Of a stretch of 44,124 nucleotides of DNA, positions 25,191 through 34,739 are shown one piece after another. Within the stretch, counting starts at the first letter, position 1. Each line of letters starts with the position of its first letter. Source of the DNA: an uncultured Bacilli bacterium (GTDB taxonomy: Bacteria; Bacillota_I; Bacilli_A; RF39; UBA660); assembly GCA_944350315.1 (NCBI GenBank), contig CALVON010000004.1:1-44124 (forward strand). Direction: 5' to 3'. The translations under genes were made by a program, and so were the position numbers. The notes beneath the pieces are model-generated. The model saw nothing but the letters and a program-made list of their open reading frames with translations, ran no database searches and was not told where the DNA came from.

Positions 25191-26094
25191 TATCTTTATT
25201 ACTACTTAAATAATCTATTACATTTAATGCTGCAATCGTCCCGTCATTAATAGCTGTTGTTAATTGCCTAATTTTTTTGCTTCTAACATCACCTGCTACA
25301 AATATTCCTAACACATTTGTCCTGCATTCTTCACCAGCATTAATATAATTATCATTATCTAAATCTATTAATCCATTAAACAATTCTGTTTCTGGATTTT
25401 GCCCTATCGATAGGAATACTCCTGAAACATTTATTTTTATCTCTTTATTATCATTATTAACTATAATTCCATCTAGTTCATCATTCCCTAGATATTTTAT
25501 AACTTTAGATTTATAGAGAATTTTAACATTATCTTTTGTTAGTAATTCATTAATGAATTTTTTATCTCCTTTTAAAGACATACCACGCACAACCAAATAA
25601 ACAGTCTTACAAATAGAACTCAAATAAATTGCATTAATTATTGCACTATTTCCACCACCTATTACTGCAACATCTTTATTTTTATAGAAAGAACCATCGC
25701 ATACTGTACAAAAAGAAATACCATTTCCTAAAAAATTATCTTCATTCTCTAAACCTAAAACATTATAATGAGTCCCCGTTGCTATGATTATTGTTTTAGT
25801 TTGATAAATACCTTCATCAGTAACAACTTCCTTAATCTTACCATCATTAATTTTTAATACTTCCTCGATGTCCACATCACCGCCAAGATATGTTACTTGA
25901 TCATATAAATTATCAGCTAACTCCGAACCGCTTATAGACTTAAATCCAGGATAATTTTCGACTCTTGACGATGATGTTATTTTTCCACCAATAGTTTCTT
26001 TCTCAATTATTTTAATTTTTTTACCATTACGAAGTAAATATATAGCTCCTGTTAACCCTGCTGGTCCTGCTCCTATTATTATACAGTCGTACAT
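25183..26094 (-). CDS. trxB: thioredoxin reductase (NADPH, FAD)
   Basis: A 303-residue flavoprotein with the FAD loop 'IIGAGPAGLTGAIYLLRNGK' at the N-terminus, redox pair 'CTVCDG' near 134-137, NADPH loop 'VIGGGNSAIINAIYL' and C-terminal 'GIFVAGDVRSKKIRQLTTAINDGTIAA'. It passes electrons from NADPH to thioredoxin-like proteins in the cytoplasm. Its ATG lies inside the end of nrdD (16-nt overlap), so it is translated with the reductase that carries a redoxin domain. That makes the NrdD redoxin tail a likely substrate, by inference. Confidence 0.95.
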   Translation of the reverse strand: MYDCIIIGAGPAGLTGAIYLLRNGKKIKIIEKETIGGKITSSSRVENYPGFKSISGSELADNLYDQVTYLGGDVDIEEVLKINDGKIKEVVTDEGIYQTKTIIIATGTHYNVLGLENEDNFLGNGISFCTVCDGSFYKNKDVAVIGGGNSAIINAIYLSSICKTVYLVVRGMSLKGDKKFINELLTKDNVKILYKSKVIKYLGNDELDGIIVNNDNKEIKINVSGVFLSIGQNPETELFNGLIDLDNDNYINAGEECRTNVLGIFVAGDVRSKKIRQLTTAINDGTIAALNVIDYLSSNKDKE

Positions 26095-28454
26095 TTTATG
26101 CTTCCTAAATACTTCTTAATACTAGATACATTATTATACTTACTTACTTCACCATTTTTAATAACTACCAAAGTTGGTGCTTGCTTAATTCCTAAATCTT
26201 TACTCATTTGTGCATTTGCCTCCGCATCTATTGTTTCATATTTAATATCTTCTTTATTAAGTAATGTTTTAGCAGCCTTGCAATTTGGACAATTCTTTTT
26301 TGTAAACAACATTATACCATCTTGCATTTCACACTTACTATCAGTTTCTTTTTCATCATTACAACAATTGTGTCTTAACTCTGAATGTTCCAGATTATAA
26401 ACTTTTCTATTTTTATACTCCTCTGCCTTACCATCATTCCAATTTTTAACTGGTCTATAATATCCCGTAATTCTACTATAAACTTCCGTTTCTTTACCAC
26501 AAATTGGGCAAGTAAATTCTTCACCATTTATATAGCCATGAGTTTGACAAACAGAATATGTTGGTGACATTGTATAATATGGCAATTTATAATTTTCTGC
26601 TATTTTTCTAACTAAATTTGCAGCTGCTTTCCAATCAGTAAGTCTCTCTCCTAAAAAGGCATGGAATACAGTTCCTGAAGTATATAAAGTTTGTAATTCA
26701 TCTTGAATATCTAATGCCATAAATATATCATCCGTAAAATCAACTGGTAAATGAGAACTATTTGTATAATATGGCGTATGATCTGGTTCACTAGCTGTTA
26801 TTATATCAGGATACAATTCTTTATCATGTTTAGCAAAACGATAAGTAGTAGATTCAGCAGGAGTAGCCTCAAGATTATATAAATCACCATATTCTTCTTG
26901 ATAATCACTTAATTTTTCACGCATAAAATTTAATACTTCTTTAGCAAACTTTTGCGTTTTTTGATGAGTTAAATCTGCTCTTAACCATTTAGCGTTTAAA
27001 CCAACTTCATTCATTCCAATTAACCCAATTGTTGAAAAATGATTACTAAAAGATCCTAAATATCTTTTTGTATAAGGATATAATCCCTCATTAAGTAACT
27101 TAGTAATTACATTTCTTTTTACTTTTAATGATCTTGCGGCAATATTCATCAATTTTTCAAGTCTATCATAAAAATCTTGTTCGTCCGTAGCTAAATAAGC
27201 AATTCTTGGTAAATTTATTGTTACTACTCCAATAGATCCTGTTGACTCACCACTTCCAAAAAAGCCACCAGATTTTTTACGTAATTCTCTTAAGTCAAGA
27301 CGTAAACGACAACACATACTACGAACATCACTTGGTTCCATATCGCTATTTATATAATTTGAAAAGTATGGTGTACCATATTTAGCTGTCATTTCAAATA
27401 ATAATTTATTATTTTCAGTTTCACTCCAATCAAAATCTTTAGTTATTGAATAAGTTGGAATAGGATATTGGAACCCTCTACCATTAGCATCTCCTTCAAT
27501 CATAATTTCAATAAAGGCTTTATTAATCATATCCATTTCTTTTTGACAATCTTTATATTTAAAATCAACTTCTTTTCCCCCAATTATTGCATTTAATTCA
27601 GCCAAATCATTTGGAACAGTCCAATCTAAAGTAATATTAGTAAAAGGTGCTTGCGTTCCCCATCTACTTGGTGTATTAACTCCATAAATAAATGACTGAA
27701 TACATTGCTTAACATCATGATAGTTTAAATTATCAATTTTAACAAATGGTGCTAAATAAGTATCGAATGAAGAAAATGCTTGTGCGCCAGCCCATTCATT
27801 TTGCATAATACCCAAAAAGTTAACCATCTGATTACATAAAGTGGATAAATGTTTAGCAGGTGATGAAGTAATTTTTCCAGGAACTCCACCTAATCCCTCT
27901 TGGATAAGTTGCTTTAAACTCCAACCAGCACAATATCCAGTAAGCATTGATAAATCATGTAAATGAATAGCTGCACTACGATGAGCATTAGCAATTTCTT
28001 CATCATATACTTCACTTAACCAATAATTTGCTGTTATTGCTCCACTATTACTTAAAATTAAGCCCCCTACAGAATATGTAACTGTAGAATTTTCCTTAAC
28101 TCTCCAATCAGTAACATTAATGTAACTATTAACAACATCTTTATAATCTAAAACCGTAGATTTCATGTTACGCATCTTTTCATGTAATTTACGATATAAT
28201 ATATAAGACTTTGCAACGTCTGCATATCCCGCTGCTATTAATACTGCTTCTACACTATCCTGAATATCTTCAACTGCTATAATATTATCTTTTAACTTTG
28301 GTTCAAAGTCAGCAGTTACTTTCAAAGCTAAAAAATCTATTACATTGTCATCATATTTTCTATCTACAGAATCAAATGCCTTCTTTATCGCATCTCCTAT
28401 TTTTTTAATATCAAAACTAACAATTTTACCTTCTCTTTTTCTAACTTTATACAT
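26079..28454 (-). CDS. nrdD: class III anaerobic ribonucleoside-triphosphate reductase fused to a C-terminal redoxin domain
   Basis: A 791-residue glycyl-radical enzyme reducing ribonucleotides to deoxyribonucleotides without oxygen. An ATP-cone covers about 1-90 ('VRKREGKIVSFDIKKIGDAI'). The core has 'MCCRLRLD' and 'GSIGVVTINLPRIAY'. The zinc site includes 'VCQTHGY' and C649-PI-C652; the glycyl radical loop is 'RITGYYRPV' with G664. After about 712 comes a glutaredoxin/thioredoxin-like domain with C722-PNC and 'APTLVVIKNG'. The start at 28454 has AGGAGG upstream; an in-frame start at 28502 would run back into nrdG. The reductant of NrdD is formate or a redoxin depending on subtype; the fused tail and overlapping trxB point to the redoxin route. 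Confidence 0.93.
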   Translation of the reverse strand: MYKVRKREGKIVSFDIKKIGDAIKKAFDSVDRKYDDNVIDFLALKVTADFEPKLKDNIIAVEDIQDSVEAVLIAAGYADVAKSYILYRKLHEKMRNMKSTVLDYKDVVNSYINVTDWRVKENSTVTYSVGGLILSNSGAITANYWLSEVYDEEIANAHRSAAIHLHDLSMLTGYCAGWSLKQLIQEGLGGVPGKITSSPAKHLSTLCNQMVNFLGIMQNEWAGAQAFSSFDTYLAPFVKIDNLNYHDVKQCIQSFIYGVNTPSRWGTQAPFTNITLDWTVPNDLAELNAIIGGKEVDFKYKDCQKEMDMINKAFIEIMIEGDANGRGFQYPIPTYSITKDFDWSETENNKLLFEMTAKYGTPYFSNYINSDMEPSDVRSMCCRLRLDLRELRKKSGGFFGSGESTGSIGVVTINLPRIAYLATDEQDFYDRLEKLMNIAARSLKVKRNVITKLLNEGLYPYTKRYLGSFSNHFSTIGLIGMNEVGLNAKWLRADLTHQKTQKFAKEVLNFMREKLSDYQEEYGDLYNLEATPAESTTYRFAKHDKELYPDIITASEPDHTPYYTNSSHLPVDFTDDIFMALDIQDELQTLYTSGTVFHAFLGERLTDWKAAANLVRKIAENYKLPYYTMSPTYSVCQTHGYINGEEFTCPICGKETEVYSRITGYYRPVKNWNDGKAEEYKNRKVYNLEHSELRHNCCNDEKETDSKCEMQDGIMLFTKKNCPNCKAAKTLLNKEDIKYETIDAEANAQMSKDLGIKQAPTLVVIKNGEVSKYNNVSSIKKYLGSIKCTTV

Positions 28455-28476
28455 ATTTATTTCCTCCTCCTTATTA

Positions 28477-29166
28477 CTACGACAAAGCTCGAATTTCCAC
28501 ATTAGGAAAATTTTTTTTTATATTTTCATATATTAACAATAATTCACCACGCGTAAATCCATGTAAATTATGATTAATAACATCACTACTATCCTCAAAA
28601 TTTTGAAGATAATATTTGCTATCTTTTCCAACCAATTCACAAATTTTTTTAATATCTTCAAAATTATGAAATTCTTTAACTAAAGTTGTTCTAAACTCAT
28701 AGTCAATTTTACTACTTTTTAATATATCAATACTTTTCTTTATATTATCTATATTTATTTTCTTACCTACAGTCATCATATATTTACTATCTACATTCTT
28801 TATATCCATTGCCACATAATCTACAAGACCCTCTTCAATTATTTCTTTTAATATCAAAGGATAAGTCCCATTAGTATCTATTTTAATCAATAATCCCAAT
28901 TCTTTTATATTCCGAAGTAAATCTTTAATATCTTTTTGAACCAATGGTTCTCCTCCCGTTATAACAATACCATCTAATATTTTCTTCCTTAAATTCAAAT
29001 AATCAAGTACTTCATCTACTGTCATATTACTTTTTTCTTTAGTTGGTATTAAACTAGAATTTTGACAAAATGGACAACATAAATTGCATCCTTGAGTAAA
29101 TATCATGCAAGCAACTTTCCCAGGAAAATCTAACAAAGTTACTTTTTGAATACCAGCTATTTTCAT
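28477..29166 (-). CDS. nrdG: anaerobic ribonucleotide reductase activase, radical SAM
   Basis: A 229-residue radical-SAM activase. The CxxxCxxC cluster motif is C27, C31, C34 in 'GCNLCCPFCQN', followed by 'GIVITGGEPLVQKDI'. It uses S-adenosylmethionine and a 4Fe-4S cluster to place the glycyl radical on NrdD, encoded 22 nt downstream. The sequence is closer to the long PflA/COG1180-like activases than to short NrdG. Its ATG overlaps the stop of the upstream NrdD-like gene (ATGA). Confidence 0.92.
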   Translation of the reverse strand: MKIAGIQKVTLLDFPGKVACMIFTQGCNLCCPFCQNSSLIPTKEKSNMTVDEVLDYLNLRKKILDGIVITGGEPLVQKDIKDLLRNIKELGLLIKIDTNGTYPLILKEIIEEGLVDYVAMDIKNVDSKYMMTVGKKINIDNIKKSIDILKSSKIDYEFRTTLVKEFHNFEDIKKICELVGKDSKYYLQNFEDSSDVINHNLHGFTRGELLLIYENIKKNFPNVEIRALS

Positions 29167-31112
29167 TTAGCTATCACCCGCATTACACTTACTTTGTTTT
29201 TATTTGCATTATTAATCGTATCTAATATCTTACTCTTATTTCTATTAACTACTAAAAACAAATTAAAACAACATAATTCTTGATATTTATTAATATATTT
29301 ATATCTATTTTTATCATCTAATTTATTAATATAATCACTAATACTTCCATAGCCATCTTTTTTTAACACATCCAAATCACCATACATTGATTTATCCAAT
29401 GTTAAAAAATGTTTATTTACTAATTCAGTATTTTCCTCACTTAAAGTAAAATTTAATTTTAAATCATTAGAAAATTCATCAACTTTCTTTTTCATAAAAC
29501 TAACTATATCTATTCCAAGATCCAATAATGAATTATTTCCATTATCTTTAGTAAGAGCTATACAAGATTCCATTAAACCAGAAAAGCTAATATTCAAAGT
29601 TCCATTTCTTAAAACTTTTCTAACTCTTTTACCATCTTCAAGTCTCTTAGCATCATAAAGCATTCCATCATTTAATATAGTTTGATAATTTTCTTTATAT
29701 AAACTAGATTGTAATTCATATCTTTGTAAAAGAGCATTCTTACTAAGTTCTAATAATTCTTCTAATTCTTTATAAAAATCATCTATATTCTCTAAATTAT
29801 ATTTTAATCCTAATCTAGCTAAATTAATAGTAACAGTCGATAACTTTATTCTTCCTCTAGAAGTCTGTTCATCACCATTAATATTTTTATTAATTATTAA
29901 TTGATCACTTAAACAATCAATAATATCATCATAACTATTATTGTTTAAAAATAACATTACTAAATCATTTCTATTATAAATATTATCAACTAAATAACTA
30001 CCATCTTTATCTATTTTACAAATAGTTGTAACATTTCTATATTTTTTCTCATTAAGTATTTTAAAATATATTTCTCTAAATAAATTTGCCTCAAAACTAT
30101 CATCACTACTCAAACTTATATTTACTTTACTATTAGCTATTTTATATGTTTTATTATTTATGTAATTTAGTATTTTTCTTATACCACTATCTAAAGCATC
30201 ATATATATTACTAATTGTAAAATCATAAACTTTTTGAAATACATTTTTACTATACTCATTTAATAATATATCACCATAATTTATAACATTTATATTTAAT
30301 GTTTTTTCTTCATTAATTTTTTCTTTTAACAACGAAATATCAATAAATTCAAGTAATCCAACTACCTTAAAAAACATTATAGTATTATTGATAATACTGT
30401 CCTTAAAATCAGCCAATATAATTTTTTTAAAAACAATATCTAAATCCATTATTGTCTGTTCCATATATTGTTCTTCTTTAAAACCATTTACTATATCAAT
30501 AATTTTTAATACAAAATCATTTATACTATTACAAGAAATAGAACTTAAATCTACAATTGATGAAGCAGTTGTCTTTAACGCATAAGATTTAATATCTTCA
30601 ATATAAATTCTTCCTTCTTCATGTGCCCTATTATATTTTGATTCTATTAGATATGCTCTTGCAAACTCTTGTGATATCGTTTTTCCAAAACTTATCATTA
30701 AATCTATTGGCATACATTTTTGATAATTTTTAGCACTTAAGCCAATTTTTTCAATTGCTTTAACGAATTTATGTTGTTCTTTAACCGAAAAAGCTTCACG
30801 CGATGCTGCTCTTTGTAAACGATATTCATTGAAGTGTTTATATACATCATGATAACCACATTTTTTAAGTGTATTTTCAATTATATCTTGAATATCTTCA
30901 ACGTTTATAGTCTTTCTATTTTCATAAACCGAAACTATATAATTTAATACTAAGTTATATACTTTATTTACTTTTTTTTCATTATTTGTATCTTCTTCAT
31001 TACTATCAAATGCTTGTTTAATAGCAATAGCAATTTTAACACTATTAAACGAAACTCGTTGACCGCTTCTTTTCACGACTGTTAAATTTTCCAAGACTTC
31101 TTTCTCTTTCAT
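29163..31112 (-). CDS. NrdD-like paralogue without zinc site or glycyl radical loop
   Basis: A 649-residue protein with an N-terminal ATP-cone ('VVKRSGQRVSFNSVKIAIAIKQAF', about 12-105) and a divergent NrdD-like body: 'TSRGRIKLSTVTINLARLGLKYN' matches the NrdD 'GSIGVVTINLPRI' strand, and 'NGTLNISFSGLMESCIAL' matches the 'IGLIGMNE' region. It stops at 'VSVMRVIAK', before the CxxC zinc motif and glycyl-radical loop present in the neighbouring NrdD. It should not act alone as a reductase; a regulatory or partner role is inferred. It is first in the operon nrdD-like - nrdG - nrdD - trxB. Confidence 0.75.
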   Translation of the reverse strand: MKEKEVLENLTVVKRSGQRVSFNSVKIAIAIKQAFDSNEEDTNNEKKVNKVYNLVLNYIVSVYENRKTINVEDIQDIIENTLKKCGYHDVYKHFNEYRLQRAASREAFSVKEQHKFVKAIEKIGLSAKNYQKCMPIDLMISFGKTISQEFARAYLIESKYNRAHEEGRIYIEDIKSYALKTTASSIVDLSSISCNSINDFVLKIIDIVNGFKEEQYMEQTIMDLDIVFKKIILADFKDSIINNTIMFFKVVGLLEFIDISLLKEKINEEKTLNINVINYGDILLNEYSKNVFQKVYDFTISNIYDALDSGIRKILNYINNKTYKIANSKVNISLSSDDSFEANLFREIYFKILNEKKYRNVTTICKIDKDGSYLVDNIYNRNDLVMLFLNNNSYDDIIDCLSDQLIINKNINGDEQTSRGRIKLSTVTINLARLGLKYNLENIDDFYKELEELLELSKNALLQRYELQSSLYKENYQTILNDGMLYDAKRLEDGKRVRKVLRNGTLNISFSGLMESCIALTKDNGNNSLLDLGIDIVSFMKKKVDEFSNDLKLNFTLSEENTELVNKHFLTLDKSMYGDLDVLKKDGYGSISDYINKLDDKNRYKYINKYQELCCFNLFLVVNRNKSKILDTINNANKNKVSVMRVIAK

Positions 31113-31130
31113 TTTCCTATCCTCAGATTA

Positions 31131-31158
31131 ATTATAACAAAGATAAAAAATATTGCAA
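31131..31158 (-). promoter_or_regulatory. promoter of the anaerobic reductase operon
   Basis: TTGCAA (31153-31158), 16-bp spacer, TATAAT (31131-31136) with TG of an extended -10, followed by GAGGATAGG before the start codon. No NrdR-type box is apparent. Confidence 0.65.
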
Positions 31159-31221
31159 TGTTTTTTTTTACTTTTTTTTATTTTTTTTAAAACATTTTTT
31201 TAAATTTGCTTATTTTTTTAT

Positions 31222-31254
31222 AAAAAAAAACATTATTCCAAGAATAATATTTTT
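31222..31254. terminator. terminator of the PHP gene
   Basis: ATTATTC-CAA-GAATAAT (31232-31248) followed by T9 on the minus strand; the other strand has a shorter T-run. Confidence 0.8.
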
Positions 31255-31273
31255 ATGTAAAGTAATGTAAAGT

Positions 31274-32167
31274 TTAACTATACAAATATTTTAAAATTTC
31301 ATCTATTTCTTCTTTGCTAATTGTATATTTTTTATTTCTAAAGCCTATATTAGGTTTTATCCCATCATCGAAATGGAAATCGGAACCAATTGTCGAAATT
31401 AAATTATTACTTTTAGCAAAAGAATTCCACTTATTTATATCATCATGGATAATTCCATTTTTATCAACATACAAATAATTTCCCTCTATAGCATCTATAT
31501 TCATTATTTTTATCAAATTAACAATATCATCTTCCGTTAAATTATCTTCGTAACTATAAGCAACAGGATGTGCTAAAACTACCTTCCCACCAGCTGCTTT
31601 AATTAAGTCAGCCGCTTCTTTAGGAGTAACAGCAGATTTTTTTATATATGCTGGGCATCCTTCGTTCATCAAATTCTCAATAAATTCTCCTTTACTAGGC
31701 AAATGTCCGAAATTCTTAATTAGAAAATCTTCATTTTCTTTATTAGATATTACATCTAAAGAAATATGAGCCTTTGTTACTGCATCAATTTTATCAAGTT
31801 CACCAACATTTACTTTATAGCCAAATTCTTTTAACTTCTCACTAACATCATACAAATAGTCATGACGATAATTGCGTATCTTTTTTAGTTTTTCTCTAAA
31901 TTTCATATTATTCAAATCAAAATTATATCCAAGAACATGTACACTACTTTTTTCACTTTTTGTTGAAATTTCTACAGCTGGAATTAAAACTATATTATTT
32001 TTTTTAGCATAATCAAATAAATCATCATCATAAGCATCAATTGTATCATGATCAGTTATAGCAATTACAGAAACCTCATTTTTTATTGCTTCATCTATTA
32101 CCTCTTTGGGAGCTAAAAACCCATCTGATTTATTTGTATGAATATGTAAATCAATCATCTTTTTCAT
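31274..32167 (-). CDS. PHP-domain phosphoesterase (TrpH/YciV-like)
   Basis: A 297-residue PHP protein with the metal motifs 'DLHIHTNKSDG' at the N-terminus, 'AITDHDT' near 35-41, 'IPAVEIST' near 60, 'VVLAHPVAY' and 'STIGSDFHFDD' near the C-terminus. Homologues of this length include TrpH/RNase AM, which removes nucleotides from pAp and short RNAs; the exact substrate here is inferred. AAGGA precedes the ATG at 32167. It is a single gene between the arc operon and the reductase operon. Confidence 0.85.
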   Translation of the reverse strand: MKKMIDLHIHTNKSDGFLAPKEVIDEAIKNEVSVIAITDHDTIDAYDDDLFDYAKKNNIVLIPAVEISTKSEKSSVHVLGYNFDLNNMKFREKLKKIRNYRHDYLYDVSEKLKEFGYKVNVGELDKIDAVTKAHISLDVISNKENEDFLIKNFGHLPSKGEFIENLMNEGCPAYIKKSAVTPKEAADLIKAAGGKVVLAHPVAYSYEDNLTEDDIVNLIKIMNIDAIEGNYLYVDKNGIIHDDINKWNSFAKSNNLISTIGSDFHFDDGIKPNIGFRNKKYTISKEEIDEILKYLYS

Positions 32168-32270
32168 GAATTAATCCTTCTTTCATAATTTCACAATTAC
32201 TAAATAATATATCAGTATAGTCACAAAACATTATACTACACTTTAATTCTTTTTTCACTGTATAAATAAA

Positions 32271-32308
32271 CAAAAAAAATACAAGAACATCATTTTTTTG
32301 ATATTCTT
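32271..32308 (-). terminator. terminator of the arc operon
   Basis: AAGAACATC (32283-32291) pairs with GATATTCTT (32300-32308) with one mismatch, followed by a long T-run on the minus strand. Confidence 0.75.
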
Positions 32309-32333
32309 ATATTTTTATTCAAATTCTTAAATA

Positions 32334-34727
32334 TTAAAATATTAACATTGCTAAAGTTAAAATTACTATAGAAGACAAAGCCAAATATATTATTAATTTA
32401 AATGCCCACTTAAACCATGTTGAATATTCTACTCTAGCAACTGCCAATCCACCCATAATCGCTCCACAAGTAGGAGTTATTAAATTTACTAATCCATTAG
32501 CAGCAACCATTGTCATTACATTAGCCTCTACAGAAAATCCTAATTGACTAGCTAAAGGTCCTAATATTGGTGTAGATAAACTAGCTAATCCTGATGATGA
32601 TGGAACTAATATTGATAATAAAATATGAAGCAAGTAATTACATGGAGTATATAAAATTGCCGGTACGTCTTTTAACCATTCTGCTGCATTATAAATAATA
32701 TAATTATCAAAATGAGTTACACCCATTAATACTGATACTCCACGAGCAATAGCAATAATTAAAATTACTCCAACCATATCATCGGCTCCATCTACAAAAG
32801 TATCAACAGTCTCTTTCTCACTAAAACGATTTACTATACATAAAAATATTGTTACAATTAAAAACCATAAAGCGCCCTCATTAAACCACCAATTACCAAG
32901 TGGAGAACCAGTCAAAAATCCTGTCTTATCTAAGAAAAAGTCTATTCCTAAAGTATCCCATGGAATAAATCCAATAATCATAACTACAAAAGATAACCCA
33001 AATATCCAAAGAGTTATTTTTTGTCTTGTTGTTAGTTTAGCATTATCTTCTTTATTATCTTCACCATATCTTTTCTCCATAGCTTTTTGTTCTTGTAAAG
33101 ATAGAAAGGTTGAACCCTTATCATTTTTTACTTTTTTAGCATATTGCATTACAAACAAAACCGCTATAAGATAAGATGTTAACCACAATGCTATACCTAT
33201 TGCAATAATTATTCCTTGATTTACAGCTATTCCCTCTGGCAAAGCACTAGTAGCTGCACCAACCGCAAAAGGATTTATTGTTGAACCTAATACACCAACT
33301 CCTGCACCAAGCAAGATAGTAGCTGATGCGACAATTGTATCCATACCAGCCGCAACCATTGTAGCTGCAAGCAAAGCATAAAAACCAACGGTCTCTTCTA
33401 GCATTCCATATGTTGTTCCTCCAATACTAAAAATAAACATTAATATTGGGATTAAGAATAATTCCCTACCTTTAAGTTTTTTAATTAATACCTTTATTCC
33501 TGTTTCAAGTGCGCCTGTTTTAGTCACCACCGCCAAATATGCTCCCAAAATCATAACGAAAATACAGACATCAACTGCATCTTGAAATCCCAAAATAGGA
33601 CTAATCAAAATATCTGATAATTTAGCACCTACCACCCCACTACCATTAACAATTTCATCACCTACAAATTTAGCCTGCGGCAACAAATGTGATGCAATTC
33701 CTAATAGAATTAATAAAATTAAAATTATTGAAAAAGCAGAAAGCATAAACTTTTTATTTTTCTTCTTTTTCTTTTCTTTTGCCATCTTTTTATCCTCCTT
33801 ATATATAATTTTAGTACCTGTTTCTCCCCTTAATGCTTCCAATCCATCACTAAGCGAAGAAATAATTGCTATCCCTTTTGGATTATTTGTAACAAAGTTA
33901 ATACAAGCCTCCACCTTGGGCAACATGCTTCCTTTGGCAAACTCACCAGCACGAATATATTTATTAGCTAATCTAACATCTAGCAAATCTAAACTTTGCT
34001 CTTCTTTAGTATTATACTTAATACAGACTTTAGAAACTGCTGTCAATATAAGTAATCTATCTGCTTTAATTAAAGTAGCTAATTTACAAGCAGCAAAATC
34101 TTTATCAATTACTGCATCTACACCTTTATACCCATCACCATCTTTTATAACGGGTATTCCACCACCTCCGCATGTAATCACAACATTTCCATCTGATAAA
34201 AGATTTTCTACTACTTCTTGTTCTAAGATACTAACCGGTTTAGGAGATGGTACTACTCTCCGATAACCACGTCCAGCATCTTCGACAAAAATATAACCTT
34301 TTTCCTTTGCAATTTTCTTGGCTTGCTGTTGGTCATAAAACATTCCTACAGGTTTAGTTGGATTTTTAAAAGCACTATCACGTGGATTAACTAAAACCTG
34401 AGTAATGACTGTCGTACACTCTTTTGATATATTTTCTTTCCTTAGTTCCTCTGAAATCGCCTGTTGCAAATGATATCCAATATATCCTTGACTCATTGCT
34501 CCACATTCAGCAAAAGGCATAAGTGGAGTTCCTGCTTTATTTTGATACGCATTATCAAAAGCTAAATTTATCATTCCGACTTGTGGCCCATTTCCATGAA
34601 CTATAACAACATCGTGTCCCTCTTTTACTATTTTAACAATTTGCTTAGCTGTTTGTTTAACTAATGATAATTGTTCTTCTGGATTGCTTCCTAATGCATT
34701 ACCACCTAAAGCTATTACAATTCTCAA
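32334..34727 (-). CDS. arcC: carbamate kinase (ArcC) fused in frame to a YfcC/ArcD-type transporter
   Basis: One 797-codon frame. Residues 1-314 are a complete carbamate kinase ('VIALGGNALG', 'VVIVHGNGPQVG', 'VITCGGGGIPV', 'AVIDKDFAACKLA', ending 'GTKI'), which makes ATP from carbamoyl phosphate and ADP. From M315 there is a Lys-rich stretch and a roughly 483-residue membrane protein of the YfcC / arginine-ornithine antiporter kind, with many hydrophobic segments and 'LVPSSSGLASLSTPILGPL' near its end. Between them AAGGAGG stands 7-8 nt before the in-frame ATG at 33785, so the transporter can also be made separately. Either a real bifunctional protein or two genes whose separating stop was lost. 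It is third after arcA and arcB. Confidence 0.9.
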   Translation of the reverse strand: MRIVIALGGNALGSNPEEQLSLVKQTAKQIVKIVKEGHDVVIVHGNGPQVGMINLAFDNAYQNKAGTPLMPFAECGAMSQGYIGYHLQQAISEELRKENISKECTTVITQVLVNPRDSAFKNPTKPVGMFYDQQQAKKIAKEKGYIFVEDAGRGYRRVVPSPKPVSILEQEVVENLLSDGNVVITCGGGGIPVIKDGDGYKGVDAVIDKDFAACKLATLIKADRLLILTAVSKVCIKYNTKEEQSLDLLDVRLANKYIRAGEFAKGSMLPKVEACINFVTNNPKGIAIISSLSDGLEALRGETGTKIIYKEDKKMAKEKKKKKNKKFMLSAFSIILILLILLGIASHLLPQAKFVGDEIVNGSGVVGAKLSDILISPILGFQDAVDVCIFVMILGAYLAVVTKTGALETGIKVLIKKLKGRELFLIPILMFIFSIGGTTYGMLEETVGFYALLAATMVAAGMDTIVASATILLGAGVGVLGSTINPFAVGAATSALPEGIAVNQGIIIAIGIALWLTSYLIAVLFVMQYAKKVKNDKGSTFLSLQEQKAMEKRYGEDNKEDNAKLTTRQKITLWIFGLSFVVMIIGFIPWDTLGIDFFLDKTGFLTGSPLGNWWFNEGALWFLIVTIFLCIVNRFSEKETVDTFVDGADDMVGVILIIAIARGVSVLMGVTHFDNYIIYNAAEWLKDVPAILYTPCNYLLHILLSILVPSSSGLASLSTPILGPLASQLGFSVEANVMTMVAANGLVNLITPTCGAIMGGLAVARVEYSTWFKWAFKLIIYLALSSIVILTLAMLIF
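33786..33799 (-). promoter_or_regulatory. internal ribosome site and start for the transporter half of arcC
   Basis: A full AAGGAGG Shine-Dalgarno on the minus strand followed by GATAAAAAG and ATG (33785-33783). There is no stop between the arcC part and this start. The spacing is ideal for separate initiation. Confidence 0.8.
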
Positions 34728-34739
34728 TTTTCACCACCA

